Numbered from the stretch's first letter, positions 1 to 12,349 are shown. The stretch is DNA of 64,000 nt from Corbicula japonica (GCA_038501625.1 JAZAYU010000080.1:2937972-3001971); one strand, 5' to 3'. Translations and numbers: made by a program. The notes: generated from the sequence alone by a model not told the origin.

Positions 1-1500
1 TTTGAACGGGGAATAAATAGAAAAATCTAAAAACCTGAATTTCAAGGACCATAAAGATTAATTTCATATGATAAAAAATATGATAAAAATGCAAAAGCGA
101 GCATATGAATTCATCTTTTACCATTTTCCCACGGTGACTACAGTACCGTATTGATTGGCGCATGGGAAAAATGTGAATACATATTTTGTTAATTTTGTTA
201 TTTTTAAAGAAGCGAATGCAACCTTTTCCTGGGTTCATAAATTCGCAGATTTATTATTTTATGTTTCGTATTTGCGATAGATTGAACTTTGTGAGTATGC
301 TTTCCAAACATTTCACAAACGTTTCTACCCGTCAAATATAAAAGCATTAACATTATTCTTTATTTCACATAAGTTACAATTTTTGTCATAAACATGTCGT
401 CAAAAAATGCGCCCGAATGGAAATAGTGCAGTTGAAATGCCTGCATGGATGAAAGACATGGAAAGAAATCCACATATTAATTTTCTAGTATCAAGTATAA
501 TATGTTCAATATATCTTACAAGTGGCTATGTCTTATCCAAATTTCTTATTCAGAAAAAACGTTTAGAATATTCTTTTTCGCCTGCCATATTAATTTACTC
601 CTGTTAAGAACACTCTATCAATATTTTTTAGATTTCGTAAATAAATATCGTTTTCAACGGCCTTCAAATGGAGTTAAGTGAGATTTTTTTTATGTTAGAA
701 AACATCCATCAATGCTAAACATTAAATAAAAATATTTGAAGAGAAAAGGGTAGCAAATCTTAAAAAATTATTTGTCGCCAGACTTCAGATTTTAAATTTA
801 AAGTTTATTGAGCTTTAATTTTGACACCTTAACAGCAAGGACTAAAAATACCCGGTTATATTAAAACACCGTTAAAGTGACAATTAAATCTTAATAATCG
901 TACTGAAGACAAGAAAATACAATAGGTGTTGTAAATTCAGACATATCTTGAAAAATAGTTGTTATCACTTCGAAAAATAGTACACGGAAAATGAATGTTT
1001 GCTACAAAGTAAGTGCCATTTTGGTTGAGACAAAAAGTTCTGACCAAAACACTTCGCTTAAACATTCATCCAAATGTAATTTCGACATTCTTTAAAAAAA
1101 ATTAATAAAATATGTCATCATACTTGTTTTGAAAAACATACTTTTCGTTTAAAACATATTATGATACATATGACATATATGATAACCCCAAGTACGTTAA
1201 TTGTCAGCAAGTTATGATTTTCTTTTCATACATTTTATCTTTTTTAGGGTATTAAAAATATTTTGCAAACCAGAAACAAAGATAAAATATGTGAGAAAAA
1301 TCTTTAACTCATTTGAATGAAAAAAACACGTTTTTTTTTATAAAAAATACCCGTTCATTACATAAATTGCAAAAGTATTTTATCATAAAATTTTCAGATG
1401 ATGTAATTTTTTTTCAAGGAAAAAGTGTCCCACAAATGATTTAATGAAACTTTAATATCCTCATATGCATACCATTGTTTGGGATGGATCATAATAGTAC
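1..1500. other. AT-rich flank, no gene recognised
   Basis: Only a 66-codon plus frame at 407-607, with one hydrophobic stretch of ~20 residues, stands out. It has no recognised family and no splice context. Confidence 0.4.
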
Positions 1501-1511
1501 TGTTTATTGGT

Positions 1512-1970
1512 GAAAATATTGAGTTGCGCTCAACCCGGGGCTAGGCGGCGTGGACAGTTATAAGCATTTCCATTACTGCCCATAAACAGGCTCAATCAAA
1601 CCGAGCCTGCAATATTTTCATATTTGTCGTGTTCGAGGGTCTTCAAAGTTCCCTTTTAATCTATTTCATAACATTTTTTAATACAATGTTCTTATACCTT
1701 GGGTTTATGTTTCTTACCAAATGTAAAGTTTCAAATTTTAGAATTTTACATGAAACACGCTTATCATGAATAGTCACATTCAGAAAATTTAACCTACCCA
1801 CACTCACCCGAAAAGCAGAGAGGAAAAGAGAGCAAGGATAAATAAAATGATCTTTTCCAAAATGGACGACACGAACAATTAACGAACAAAAATATCTGTG
1901 TGGTTAACTGCCCAGGAACGGACAGTGGAAAAACAATTCGTAACTGGGTTTTAAACAACCTCACACCTGC
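1512..1970. repeat. Dispersed repeats: ACTGCCCAT family and GCCACATTC/AACAATTAACG family
   Basis: 1512-1655 contains TAGGCGGCGTGGACAG, TACTGCCCATAAACAGG and ATTTGTCGTGTTCG, all of which recur at 19039-19103, 23615-23990 and 50865-51010. 1760-1970 contains GTCACATTCAGAAAAT, GAACAATTAACGAA and AACGGACAGTGG, shared with 12350-13150 and, inverted, with 3990-4240 and 25770-26000. Confidence 0.7.
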
Positions 1971-2296
1971 CCGGACAGATTTTTATCCATCAACTCTACA
2001 ATTTCGCATGCAAGTGCACAGTCACATTTGTTAAAACACAATAAGCCATTAGTATGTCAAGCAAAGAAGGCTGGTAGCCATTGATCTCATTAAGACCGAG
2101 CATTGTTTGTAAAATTATCCAAAGCTTGACGGCAAGAGGTGTATAAAAGAAACAAATCAAGATTCTACGTTTTTTAAGAAAAATAAATCGATAAGAAACC
2201 TTCATAAACGCAACAACTGAAACCGTCTTGTTATCAGAGGTAGGCGGAGCGATCAACTGAAGATGTGGTAACAGTTAGTTAATAGTTTTCAGTATT

Positions 2297-2872
2297 ACCC
2301 TGTTAGGTCCTTCAAACGTAATTATCACAAGAACCATCTGTGACATCTCTCTGTATGTTTACCCCGTTAGGTCCTTCAAACGTAATTATCACAAGAACCA
2401 TCTGTGAAATCTCAATGTATGTTTACCCCGTTAGGTCATTCAAACGTTATTATCACAAGAACCATCTGTGAAATCTCAATGTATGTTTACCCCGTTAGGT
2501 CATTCAAACGTTATTATCACAAGAACCAGCTGTGAAATCTCAATGTATGTTTACCCCGTTAGGTCCTTCAAACGTAATTATCACAAGAACCAGCTGTGAA
2601 ATCTCAATGTATGTTTACCCCGTTAGGTCCTTCAAACGTAACTATCACAAGAACCAGCTGTGAAATCTCCCTGTATGTTTACCCCGTTAGGTCCTTCAAA
2701 CGTAATTATCACAAGAACCAGCTGTGAAATCTCCCTGTATGTTTACCCCGTTAGGTCCTTCAAACGTAATTATCACAAGAACCATCTGTAAAATCTCCCC
2801 ATACGTTTACCCCGTTAGGTCCTTCAAACGTAATTATCACAAGAACCATCTGTGAAATCTCCCTGTATGTTA
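2297..2872. repeat. Minisatellite, nine units of 64 bp
   Basis: The motif GTTAGGTC(C/A)TTCAAACG starts at 2302, 2366, 2430, 2494, 2558, 2622, 2686, 2750 and 2814, exactly 64 bp apart. Units differ at a few sites (ACCATCTG against ACCAGCTG, TCAATG against TCCCTG), and these variants occur in blocks, suggesting stepwise duplication. No open frame runs through it. Confidence 0.97.
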
Positions 2873-3068
2873 TACAAGTAAGAACTTGTTATCAGTTTTT
2901 TTAGCGAGACTGCTGAGCTAGTCACATTTTAAGTTAAGGAGTAATTTCAAGTTACACAATAAAACGGCTGGAAATTGTTTGTTGATTTAAGCTTCTCTAA
3001 AACTTCGCCTCCGTTTTAAATGGATCAAATTCTTTATTAGCCAGTTTTTAAAACTTTTGTTAAAGAAC

Positions 3069-3069
<1 letters not shown>

Positions 3070-3126
<57 letters not shown>
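3070..3126. repeat. (TAA)n microsatellite
   Basis: An uninterrupted run of 19 TAA units. Confidence 0.98.
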
Positions 3127-3127
<1 letters not shown>

Positions 3128-3789
3128 GGTCAAATTAAGCATGAGAACCCTTCATGGTGACCGTAATAATAAATTAATTTGAATTTAAAATAAGATTGAT
3201 TTATTGTTTCTATACACCAAATGAATAGGCTGCTATGATTTATTAATACAGAATGGAAACTGTTCGAATCATCACTAAACTGTTATGACATACCATTTGG
3301 TCAATGAGTGAGACAATCTGAAAATTTAATTAATAAATACTTAAGTTTTAGTGCTTTTCTGGAAATGGCTTGATAACTACCAGTTGCTATTATCAAATTG
3401 CATGCTTATTATTGCTATAAAAATAGACAACAATGATTGCATAGATTTCACACCTCTACCTTTATACAGCAAATTGTGCAACCTTTGACTGTAGACCCAT
3501 GTCATACTCAAACTGATATTTTTAAGTCATTTACCAACCGCTTTTATCTCGTTTTTGTCATTAACTCTGCAAGCAATTAATCTTGATATAATTGTTAGTA
3601 TTGATATTATTTATTTGTTATAATATAAAATTTACGAAAAAAAAACAACTTGCGAGCGGAACATTTTTGTTGGGTATTATATTTTGGCGCTTGATCGTTA
3701 TGCTTACCTGTATGTTTGCACGACGGTTGCAGAGGTTAAAGAGTTTATGCCGTTTATAGCGATATCTTTTAAAGAAATAAGAAGCTCGA

Positions 3790-4240
3790 TTTTTATCACC
3801 TTTATCGTATTCTTGCTTATTTGACTCCAAGGGTTCTGATCTCGGTAAGGTCATTGAGTACCTGCCCTTTTGCTTTACAATGCTATTAGCTTCTTATGTT
3901 TTATATGTTTGTGTGATTTGATACAACATTGTCAAGTTGATGGGTTGGTTTGAGTAAATTCACTAAGAGAACTTGATCATATGAGAACCTGTTGGGGCAA
4001 ATGTGAGGTTGGTGCACCATAGAACCTGGTTTTAAACCCCCAGTGGCAAATCTTGCCACTAACCGTTCCAAGGCGGTAACCCAAAGGGTCCTCCTTTTCG
4101 TTAATTGCTTGTGGTGTCTTATTTGAAATTTATGTTATAAACATACGCTATCTTTTCTCTTTACATTTCCGCTGCGTGCGGAGTCTGAGTTATCTGTGTG
4201 TGGCGGTTCCTGATATGCATTTTGCACTTTGTATTGCTTA
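3790..4240. repeat. Mosaic dispersed repeat, copy A
   Basis: It includes GACTCCAAG...TCTGATCTCGGTAAG, TTGAGTACC, then GTGAGGTTGGTGCACCATAG, AACC and CCAGTGGCAAAT, CGTTCCAAGGCGGTAA and TATGCAT. The same modules in the same order occur at 25310-26000. Confidence 0.75.
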
Positions 4241-4954
4241 GTTCATGCTCATATAATTGGTATCTTAGTCCATTTGAAATCAGTCATATTATAAGTCTCT
4301 TTCGTTTGGCTGTATTGATTTGGTTTTTTTCTTAATGAAGCTATTCCTGATTATACGTTTGCGTAATTTTACTGTTTGCAAAATACATCGTACGTAATGT
4401 TCAACTTATTATATCGTTTGATAACATAGTCTGACATAGTCAGCCTTAAACATTATGTAATATCAACACATACTTTTTAAAGTATTTAAAAATTCCATGG
4501 TGACAGATTCTAGACGGACTCGATGCATTGCATTTCATAATTGTGACACATATTCATACCAATTTTATATTTATCTTTATCGTGTAATTAAAAAAACAAC
4601 ACTATAATGTATTTACATTTGTACAAAAATAGCATTGAGGTATGTGAAGTTATGAGTTAGAAGAAACAACAACACACATTTTAATAGCTTAATATATTAT
4701 GTATTAATTCCAAACATACAGTAACTAAAATATTAAAAAACACAATATATTTATACTAATCTTTCATGTAAATAGTTTAAGGATTCCTATGATTTGGGAC
4801 AAACTTAATGTCAATAGAATCTACTAATTTACTAAGCTACAAAATTATCTGCTATAATCATGTATAATGAACCTTTTTAATTCATAGCTATTGCTTGCCC
4901 ATGTATTTTTCATAAATTTAGTGTTGTTGTTTTTTTTTAATTTATTTCTGATAT

Positions 4955-6290
4955 ACATGTAGCAACATGTAAGCGAACTGAACACTTGCTTCCATTTATA
5001 ATTATTTTTTGTTTCAGATTATACAAAACAAAGATAAAGAACAAGGAGAGAAGTGACAACGCTGTCAGATGAAAATAAGGATCATTTAACGATACAACTA
5101 TCGGATATATAATACATAATTCATATTGCTGCGGTCGGTTGAAAGAGTGATTGGTTGACAGATTACAATCGCTAACCCCCCCTTACCAGTAAAAAGAACG
5201 ATTTCTTTCAAGTAATTGTTCTCGCTTCTTTATACCTTGCAGTGGCATACTTCATGACGAGACTTGTGAACTATGTAGGATGAAGATAAGGAACTTTAAA
5301 AGATACTTGACAACCAAGGGGCGACCGGATCGATCTGCCTAAGAAAAATAATGGGACCTTTTACAAAACATGGTGATAATCAATGAACCCAGCAGACGCT
5401 CTCTCTTTTCAAGACTAACAACAGAGCATGCGACTCTTTAATTGTAAGAAAGAAAGAAGAAACTGAAAGTATTGAACAATTTCAGAGAGTTCAACGAACA
5501 AAGAAAGTCTTCTCCTTTCAGCAGAAATAGCATAAACATCAATCAATCGGATGCTTTGTCTTGCTTTCCCGTCCTTTTTTGAAATTGGAATTTTTAGAAA
5601 TAGTACGAGGTTGAAGACGCGGTATTTCAGAGGAATACACAGATAACTTAATATGCATGATTAGCAACAACATAGGCAACACAAAGAAGATCCGATATAG
5701 AGAAAACGCTTAAAAGCTCAGCGTGTATTTATTTATTTATTTTTATTGATTTATGTTTTATTAATTAATTAATTAATTTATTTATTTATTTATTTATTTA
5801 TTTAATGCACACATTCATGCCTGCATCGTTATTTATAAAGTATTGATCATGAGCTTTAAAATGTTAACATCGAAACCAAACATGCTTATTATTAATATTT
5901 TAAGCAGAAGATTGATAGTAGTTACCTAAATTTAGTTAATGTCTGTTCTGTATTTCTATTTATATCGTTGTTTTTAATGTATTTATAATAAACACGTAAG
6001 AGGAAATCAGCAAAACGACAACTTGCTTCCATTATTTTTATTTTTAGATTAAACTAAACCGAAAGAATGTTCAAGGAGAGAAGTGAAGAAAGCTGTCAGG
6101 TAATACATAAGAATGTTTTCGTGAAATGTTCAAATTGTTAATGATAGAACTATCAGATAGACAATTCTATCAGCGGTGGACACCTGACTTTTGTTAACAT
6201 ACCCCACTGATTGTTCTCAATTAAATCATACATAGTTTAAGGCGAGAAGTGAGAACTCTGTCAGATGAATATTAAGGGAAAAGTTCGGAT
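4955..6290 (+). repeat. Three diverged copies of an exon-like unit (~1 kb and ~0.2 kb apart)
   Basis: AAGGAGAGAAGTGA followed by AAC/AAG and (G)CTGTCAG occurs at ~5043, ~6072 and, diverged, ~6240. The first two copies are preceded by the same ACTTGCTTCCATT...TTTTTAG or TTTCAG tract. The second is followed by GTAATA. The layout imitates duplicated exons with acceptor and donor, but no protein is recognised. The rest of 4240-6580 is AT-rich with no further gene seen. Confidence 0.45.
5726..5804. repeat. (TTTA)n / (TTAA)n microsatellite
   Basis: Runs of ATTT/TTTA tetranucleotides are interrupted in the middle by an ATTA repeat. Confidence 0.9.
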
Positions 6291-6588
6291 TGTTATCAAA
6301 AGAACTACTTCTTCAGGTCAGCTTTCTTAGGACACATTTTCCGTGGTGTCGGTCGACTGTTACAACATATGTCAATTTACAATTTTAGTTCGTAACAAAA
6401 AACACAAGAAATATTAAACAATACCTTACAAGACACACTATAAAATAGACTTTTCGTTATTCTGGTAAAGGTCCTCTAAAGAAGTGTTTTTCCCCATTAG
6501 TTATAAATTGTTAATTAAGAGCTAAATACAAAATGCGGAATAATAATCATTATTTCCCAAACAGAAAAGAAACTTTCAAAGTATGCTA

Positions 6589-6858
6589 ATGGACAAAAGT
6601 CTTGCCCGGTCTACAAAACTACAATAAAGGAAACAAAGTCTTGTCCGGACTACAAAAGCTACAATATCTTCATTGTTTGTTACCCCACACACATAAATTT
6701 GCCATCATTGGAAAGAGGGAATTTATATGCATTCAATGAAAACCAGATTTTTTAAAAATTTAAGCCAGTACTATCGATATACTTATTTGTAGAAAATTGG
6801 CATTTTTGGATTTTAAGCGTTTAAAAGATATTATATACCGGACAAGACTTTTGTCCAT
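6589..6858. mobile_element. MITE with ATGGACAAAAGTCTTG ends
   Basis: The left ATGGACAAAAGTCTTGCCCGG and the inverted right ATGGACAAAAGTCTTGTCCGG differ at one position. The element is ~270 bp with no coding capacity. Confidence 0.85.
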
Positions 6859-7096
6859 AAGTATAGTTAAATGGTAGGCATTCATAAACAACAACGTACA
6901 CTTAAATCTGTTTTATCGAAACTTTGTTGTACCAAGTTATGGTGTTTGACTGAATGTCAGAGTTTAAACTGTCTTCTTTTACTTTAAAGTAATATTCATA
7001 ATTTATTTTGACATATGATTTTAGTTGTTATGTATTCAAAACATTCTGGAGGTCTTATAATAATGAATAACATACAGATAAGGCCAGAAAAAAAAT

Positions 7097-7534
7097 TAGA
7101 TTCTCATCTGGATTTTGGGGAAAAAGGGGCGGGTGGACGTTTTTTAATTTGTATTTTTTTATTAACGAAATGCCTGAGATCAAAAGTAAATATTAACTTA
7201 AAATTTTGAGAAAAAGGCATTTATAGTTACCAGAAACTTTGGTGTAGAATATTCGTCCATCTTTTCAATTTCTTCCAAAAAATCATGATAACAAATTACA
7301 AAAGTAGCAGGTTGGTTGAAAAGCCATACCAGTCTTAAATAGTCACACTATCACCTTCGGTAAGCTTTGAAATGATGAACGTTTTATTTAATTATTGTCG
7401 GCCATGTTTTTTCCCATATCCGGGATGGTCTCAAGCCCGTTCTGTGCGGAAAAGAATATGTTCCGATTTTTTTAACAATAAATTTTTTTGGGGCGGGTGG
7501 TTTTGGACAGGGGCGGGCGGGGATGAGAATCTAA
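7097..7534. mobile_element. Short inverted-repeat element with TTAGATTCTCATC ends
   Basis: A 13-bp perfect inverted repeat (TTAGATTCTCATC / GATGAGAATCTAA) bounds 438 bp. G-rich GGGGCGGGTGG sequence lies just inside both ends (7125-7138 and 7490-7520). Short open frames inside show no known domain. Confidence 0.5.
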
Positions 7535-8084
7535 AATATTTTTTTCTATTGCCTAATGATCTGAAACAAATATTTCTAGCTTCGATTCATTACAATTGAT
7601 TTTGCGGCGTAAGATTAACTGATTTCTACAGTGTTGTCTGGGTTGTCCAAATTCTCCCTTCTTGAATCCAGAGACAATTCAGATTTGTCCAACTGAAAAA
7701 ATATAAGATTTTAATGAAAAATAAAACAATTCGATGGAAATATATCCTAAATATTATCCCTCTTTTGAACCGACAACAAATTTTTGTAGCTAATCTTATA
7801 CATATAAAATCAATGGCGTTTTACTATACGACGTGTAAAAATGTTTTTACAAAGCTATTAATTGGTCAAATTATACCTACTGCATTACGAAAATCCAAAA
7901 GAAACGAAATAGTTTTTATATGAATATATTAACAAGAGCCAGTCGGAAACGACAGCACGCTCGACTAAACAAAAGTTTCTTAATCCAAGTTAGGAAATCA
8001 ATAAATTACACTTAATTTATTATTGTAGTTTTTTTAGAGGGTTTACACAACCCAGTCCATACACCCCTGCCCACCTATAGTGTG

Positions 8085-9122
8085 GTGTAGTATAGTAAGG
8101 TATGGTATTGTTGTTGGTGGTGTTGTTGACGGTGTTGTTGGTGGTGTTGTTGTTGGTGGTGTTGTTGGTGTTGTTGTTGTTATTAGGGTTTTTTGTTGGT
8201 TGTGTTGTTGGTGTTGTTGTTGTTGGTGGTGGTGGTGTTGTTGTCAGTGTTGTTGCTGTTGGTGGTGGTTGTTGATGTTATTGTTGGTGTAGATGTTGTT
8301 GTTGGTGGTGTTGTTGACGGTGTTGTTGGTGGTGTAGTTGTTGTTATTTGTGTTATTGTTGGTTGTGTTGTTGGTGTTATTGTTGGTGGTGGTGTTGGTG
8401 GTATGTGGTGGGGGTTGGTGGTAGTGTGGTGTGGTGTGGTGGGTGGTGGTGGGTGGGTGGTGGTGGTGGGTAGTGGTAGGGGGTGGTGGTGGGTGGTGGT
8501 GGGTGGGTGGGTGTGGGGTGGGTGGGGGTGGGGTGGGTGGGTGTGGGGTGGTGGTGGGGGTGGGTGGGTGGTGGGTGGGGGTGGGGGTGGTGGGTGGGTG
8601 GGTGTGGGTGAGGGGTGGGTGGTGGTGGTGGGTGGTGGTGGTGGGTTGTGGTTTGATGTGGTGTGGTGGGTGGTGGTGGGTGGTGGTGGGTGGGTGGTGG
8701 CGGGGGGTGGTTGGTGGGTGGTGGTGGGGGGTGGTGGGTGGGTGGGTGTGGGGTGGGTGGTGGTGGTGGAAGGTGGTGGTGGGAGGTGGGTGTGGGGTGG
8801 GTGGGTGTGGGGTGGGTGTGGGGTGGTGGTGGTGGGTGGGTGGGGTGGGTGGGTGTGGGGTGGGTGGGGGTGCTGGTGTGTGGTGGTGTGTGGGTGGGTG
8901 GGGTGGGTGGTGGTGTGGTGTGGTGTGGTGTGGTGTGGTGTGGTGTGGTATGGTATGGTATGGTATGGTATGGTATGGTATGGTATGGTATGGTATGGTA
9001 TGGTATGGTATGGTATCGTATAGTATAGTATAGTATAATATAGTATAGTATAGTATAGTATAGTATAGTATAGTATAGTATAGTATAGTATAGTATAGTA
9101 TAGTATAGTATAGTATAGTATA
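8085..9122. repeat. ~1 kb compound low-complexity tract: G/T-only strand, then graded pentanucleotides
   Basis: The plus strand is almost free of C for ~850 bp. From 8085 to ~8400 it is GTT/GGT-like; from ~8400 to 8905 it is dense GGT/GGGT with GGGGG runs. Then come TGGTG units (~8906-8948), TGGTA units (~8948-9015) and TAGTA units (~9016-9122). Overlapping long frames on both strands are translations of the repeat and are not genes. Confidence 0.97.
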
Positions 9123-9169
9123 ACCACTCAACACTTTCAACCAAAGTATGTTAAGTACATCTGTTTTAA

Positions 9170-10600
9170 ACCTTTTCTATAGCATTACCTATGAAAAACA
9201 CTAACATTGAAACTTTAACCATAATTTCTAAGTCTTAATTCTAATTTCTAAGCGAAAAAGGGCAAAATTAAATAAAAAAGCAAGGATGAGTTATGGGCCT
9301 TTGAAAATCAACCTGATGTTTGATAAAATAAAGGTATACAAAGTTTTAAAGTTGTCATTTTAATAGAATGAAAGATATGAGGTTTCACCACCTTGCACGC
9401 AAACTTTAACCTTAATTTCTAAGTCTAAAAAGGGCAATAATTTGATATAAATCAAAGAAAGAGTTATGGTTCTTGGCATACATAGTCAGGGTCATGATAG
9501 TGAACAAGTTTCAAAGCTATAGTACAAGAAGTATGAAAGTAACTAGCTTGCACGCAAACTTTAACCTGAAATTCTAAGTTGAAAAAGGGCCATAATTTGA
9601 TTAAAAATTAAAGAAAGAGTTATGGTTCTTGGCATACATAGTCAGGGTCATGATGGTAAACAAGTGTTGAAAGTTTCAAAGTTATAGTACAAGAAGTATG
9701 AAAGTAACTAGCTTGCACGCAAACTTTAACCTGAAATTCTAAGTTGAAAAAGGGCCATAATTTGAACAAAATGGAAGTTAGAGTTATGCTTCTTGGCATA
9801 CCCACTCGGGATATGATAATGAACAAGTGCTGAAAGTTTCAAAGCTGTAGTATAAGTAGTATGGAAGTTACGGATTTGTACACTAGCTTGCACGCAAACT
9901 TTAACCTGTAATTCTAAGTCGAAAAAGGGCTATAATTTTAATAAAATGAAAGTTAGAGTTTTGGTTCTTTGCATACACACTTGGAAGATGATGATGAACA
10001 AGTGTGCCAAGTTTCAAAGTTGTAGTATAAGTAGTATTGAAGTTATGTGTTTGTACAGTAGCTTGCACGCAAACTTTAACCTGAAATTCTAAGTCGAAAA
10101 AAAGGGCCATAATTTGATGAAAATGAAAGTTAGAGTTATGGTTCTTGGCATACACACTCGGGACATGATGATGAACAAGTGTGCCAAGTTTCAAAGCTGT
10201 AGTTTAAGTAGTATTGAAGTTATGTGTTTGTACAGTAGCTTGCACGCAAACTTTAACCTGAAATTCTAAGTCAAATAAGGGCCATAATTTGATCAAAATG
10301 AAAGTTAGAGTTATGGTTCTTGGCATACACACTCGGGACATGATGATGAACAAGTGTGCCAAGTTTCAAAGCTGTAGTATAAGTTGTATTGAAGTTATGT
10401 GTCTGTACATTAGCTTGCACGCAAACTTTAACCTGAAATTCTTAGTCGAAAAAGGGCCATAATTTGATCAAAATGAAAGTTAGAGTTATGGTTCTTGGCA
10501 TACATACTTGGGACATAATGAAGAACAAGTGTGCCAAGTTTTAAAGCTGTAGCTGTAGTAGTTTTTAAGATATCAGTAGGTTGCACGCAAACTTTTACCA
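9170..10600. repeat. Pearl-like tandem array 1, units of ~153-177 bp
   Basis: TTGCACGCAAACTTTAACCT recurs near 9393, 9548, 9713, 9888, 10063, 10241, 10415 and 10581. Each unit also holds GGGCCATAATTTGA, TTCTTGGCATACA and AAGTTTCAAAG. A decayed unit precedes the first. Monomers of ~160 bp inside a mobile element are known for bivalve pearl/CvA-type elements. The minus-strand open frames here are repeat artefacts. Confidence 0.85.
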
Positions 10601-10604
10601 AAGC

Positions 10605-10687
10605 GGGACGCCGACGCCGACGCTTACGCCGACGCCGACGCCCAAGTGAGTACAATAGCTCGACATATTCTTCGAATAGTCGAGCTA
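10605..10687. mobile_element. GC-rich hexamer run and terminal hairpin closing array 1
   Basis: A GACGCC repeat (10608-10643) follows the last unit. A hairpin comes next: TAGCTCGAC (10656) pairs with GTCGAGCTA (to 10687), with an ATTCTTCGAAT inner stem. A hairpin near the 3' end fits a Helitron-derived element, but no terminal CTRR was established. Confidence 0.6.
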
Positions 10688-11257
10688 AAAATTATTATTG
10701 GATTAGACCAAATTTCATAAAATTCAAAGAACTTATTAATTCAAACAACACAAATATGGTGAGGAAGCTTGCTACATTTGTTTTTAAAGCATTTGAAAAA
10801 AGAGACCAGATAATAAAATACTTTTGAAAATTTTCTTACAATTTGCCTTTAATTGTTAATAACATTTCACAAAATGTCTCTCCTAAATACCCAAATACAT
10901 AAATTTGAGGTTTTAAAATATTAGGTCATAACTGTAATAGTGTACAAGTAACATTTATGTATTATCGTGCATCATTATCTTACCATGCCACATTGTGTTA
11001 TTTTGTGTTATTCTGTGTTTTATGTATGTATGTTCATGGGCCATTATGGCTTATTACATAATAAACTACTGCATGAATATCTCTCCAACTTACCAAGCAA
11101 AGATGTTAAAAAATGCAGCATTTTTCAAAGACCAGCCGTGGAATTAAAACCCACTCTTACACTCACCCACATCCACAAAAACATCCAGCTCAAATTTTAT
11201 TTTATTTAAAATAGCTCTGTGCAAATGGAGCTGACTCGAGAGCAAACAAAAAGTATA

Positions 11258-11514
11258 TATGGGGCGCGTCACGGGAAAAGGTACCTTCGGACAGTCGACG
11301 TCAATCATTGAAATGACGTCATAAATTTGAGCAGTCGACACTATTTAATATGCTTTTCGCGGCAGAAATACCATTTTATTGTCAAAATGAGTAACAAAAA
11401 TCACATTTTAGATATAAAAAATTGATTTATAGTTGTAAGTTCTTTCTAAATTTATTAAAAACTAAAAATCACTAAAATTGACCGAAGGTACCTTTTCCCG
11501 TGACGTGCCCCATA
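11258..11514. mobile_element. 257-bp MITE with 33-bp inverted ends and CRE-like palindrome
   Basis: The 33-bp ends (11258-11290 and 11482-11514) differ at one base and contain GGTACCTTCGG and CGGGAAAAGGTACC. Just inside the left end are GTCGACGTCAATCA and TGACGTCA, the latter a perfect CREB/ATF-type palindrome. Confidence 0.9.
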
Positions 11515-12349
11515 CGTTATTTACTTGTTACTGGGGACGTAAGACGAAGACCATTTCCAAACTTGAATCATGCTTCTATTTGGCTTTTGTGCGAAGTACC
11601 TTAATAGTGATCGACAACAGTATGTGACAAAACACGAGTGTTATTTCATCATTTAGGTAATAGTTAATGGCCTGGAAAAAATCAAAAACAAACAGATTAA
11701 ACAGTACTGAAACAAGCTTTTGGAGCAAGAGTATCAATATTTTTCACCTGGGCTAGATTTAGAATAGAATATGCAACTATATGTTAACAGTATGTTACAA
11801 CAAGAATAACTGAAACATTATTAGTATCAAGGATAAATATATTAGAAAATTTATTACAGAAACTTAACAAAGCGGGACAAATAAAATATACAAAAAGTAT
11901 AACAATTTTACTTTTAAAATTTAAAACTCTATTTCTTGGCTTAAATAACCACAAATATAGAAGATGAAATCTAATGGGGATATTAAAAAGAGTGAATATT
12001 GTTTTAAGTTGGCTGCAAGAACATTCATTTTAAAGGCAATAAGAGGTTTTGAAAATTATTTACCTAAAGAGAAAAATCAGTTAATTTAATGTCTGCAAAT
12101 TCATCCACAGATTTTACAAAAAAGTAAAGTAAAAATAAAATAATCACTTATCAATATCCTTGTGAGAATTCGTTTTATACTACTGGAAGACAATGCCAGC
12201 TTGGCGTTAAAGAATAAGAATTAATTTAAGTCAATAAAATAAGTATTTTATAAGAAGACTGAGTTATTCATTATGCTTTGATACTGAACTAAAATCATTT
12301 ATTGTATTCTTGCTTGCATTCGGTCTTAAATGTAAGTTATAAATATTAT

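Noticed and set aside
407..607. 66-codon plus frame with one hydrophobic segment
   Set aside because: No recognised family, no splice or promoter evidence, and alternative upstream ATG closes at once; too weak to call.
2297..2872. CRISPR-like appearance of a regular repeat
   Set aside because: Units are contiguous 64-bp tandem copies without unique spacers, in a eukaryotic sequence.
8080..9144. Several long open frames on both strands (up to 314 codons) rich in Y/T/P/H or V/G/W
   Set aside because: They are translations of G/T repeats and pentanucleotide arrays in all frames; no start context or domain.
9620..10655. Minus-strand frames with KLGTLVHHH-type repeats
   Set aside because: Same reason: frames opened by array 1 monomers.
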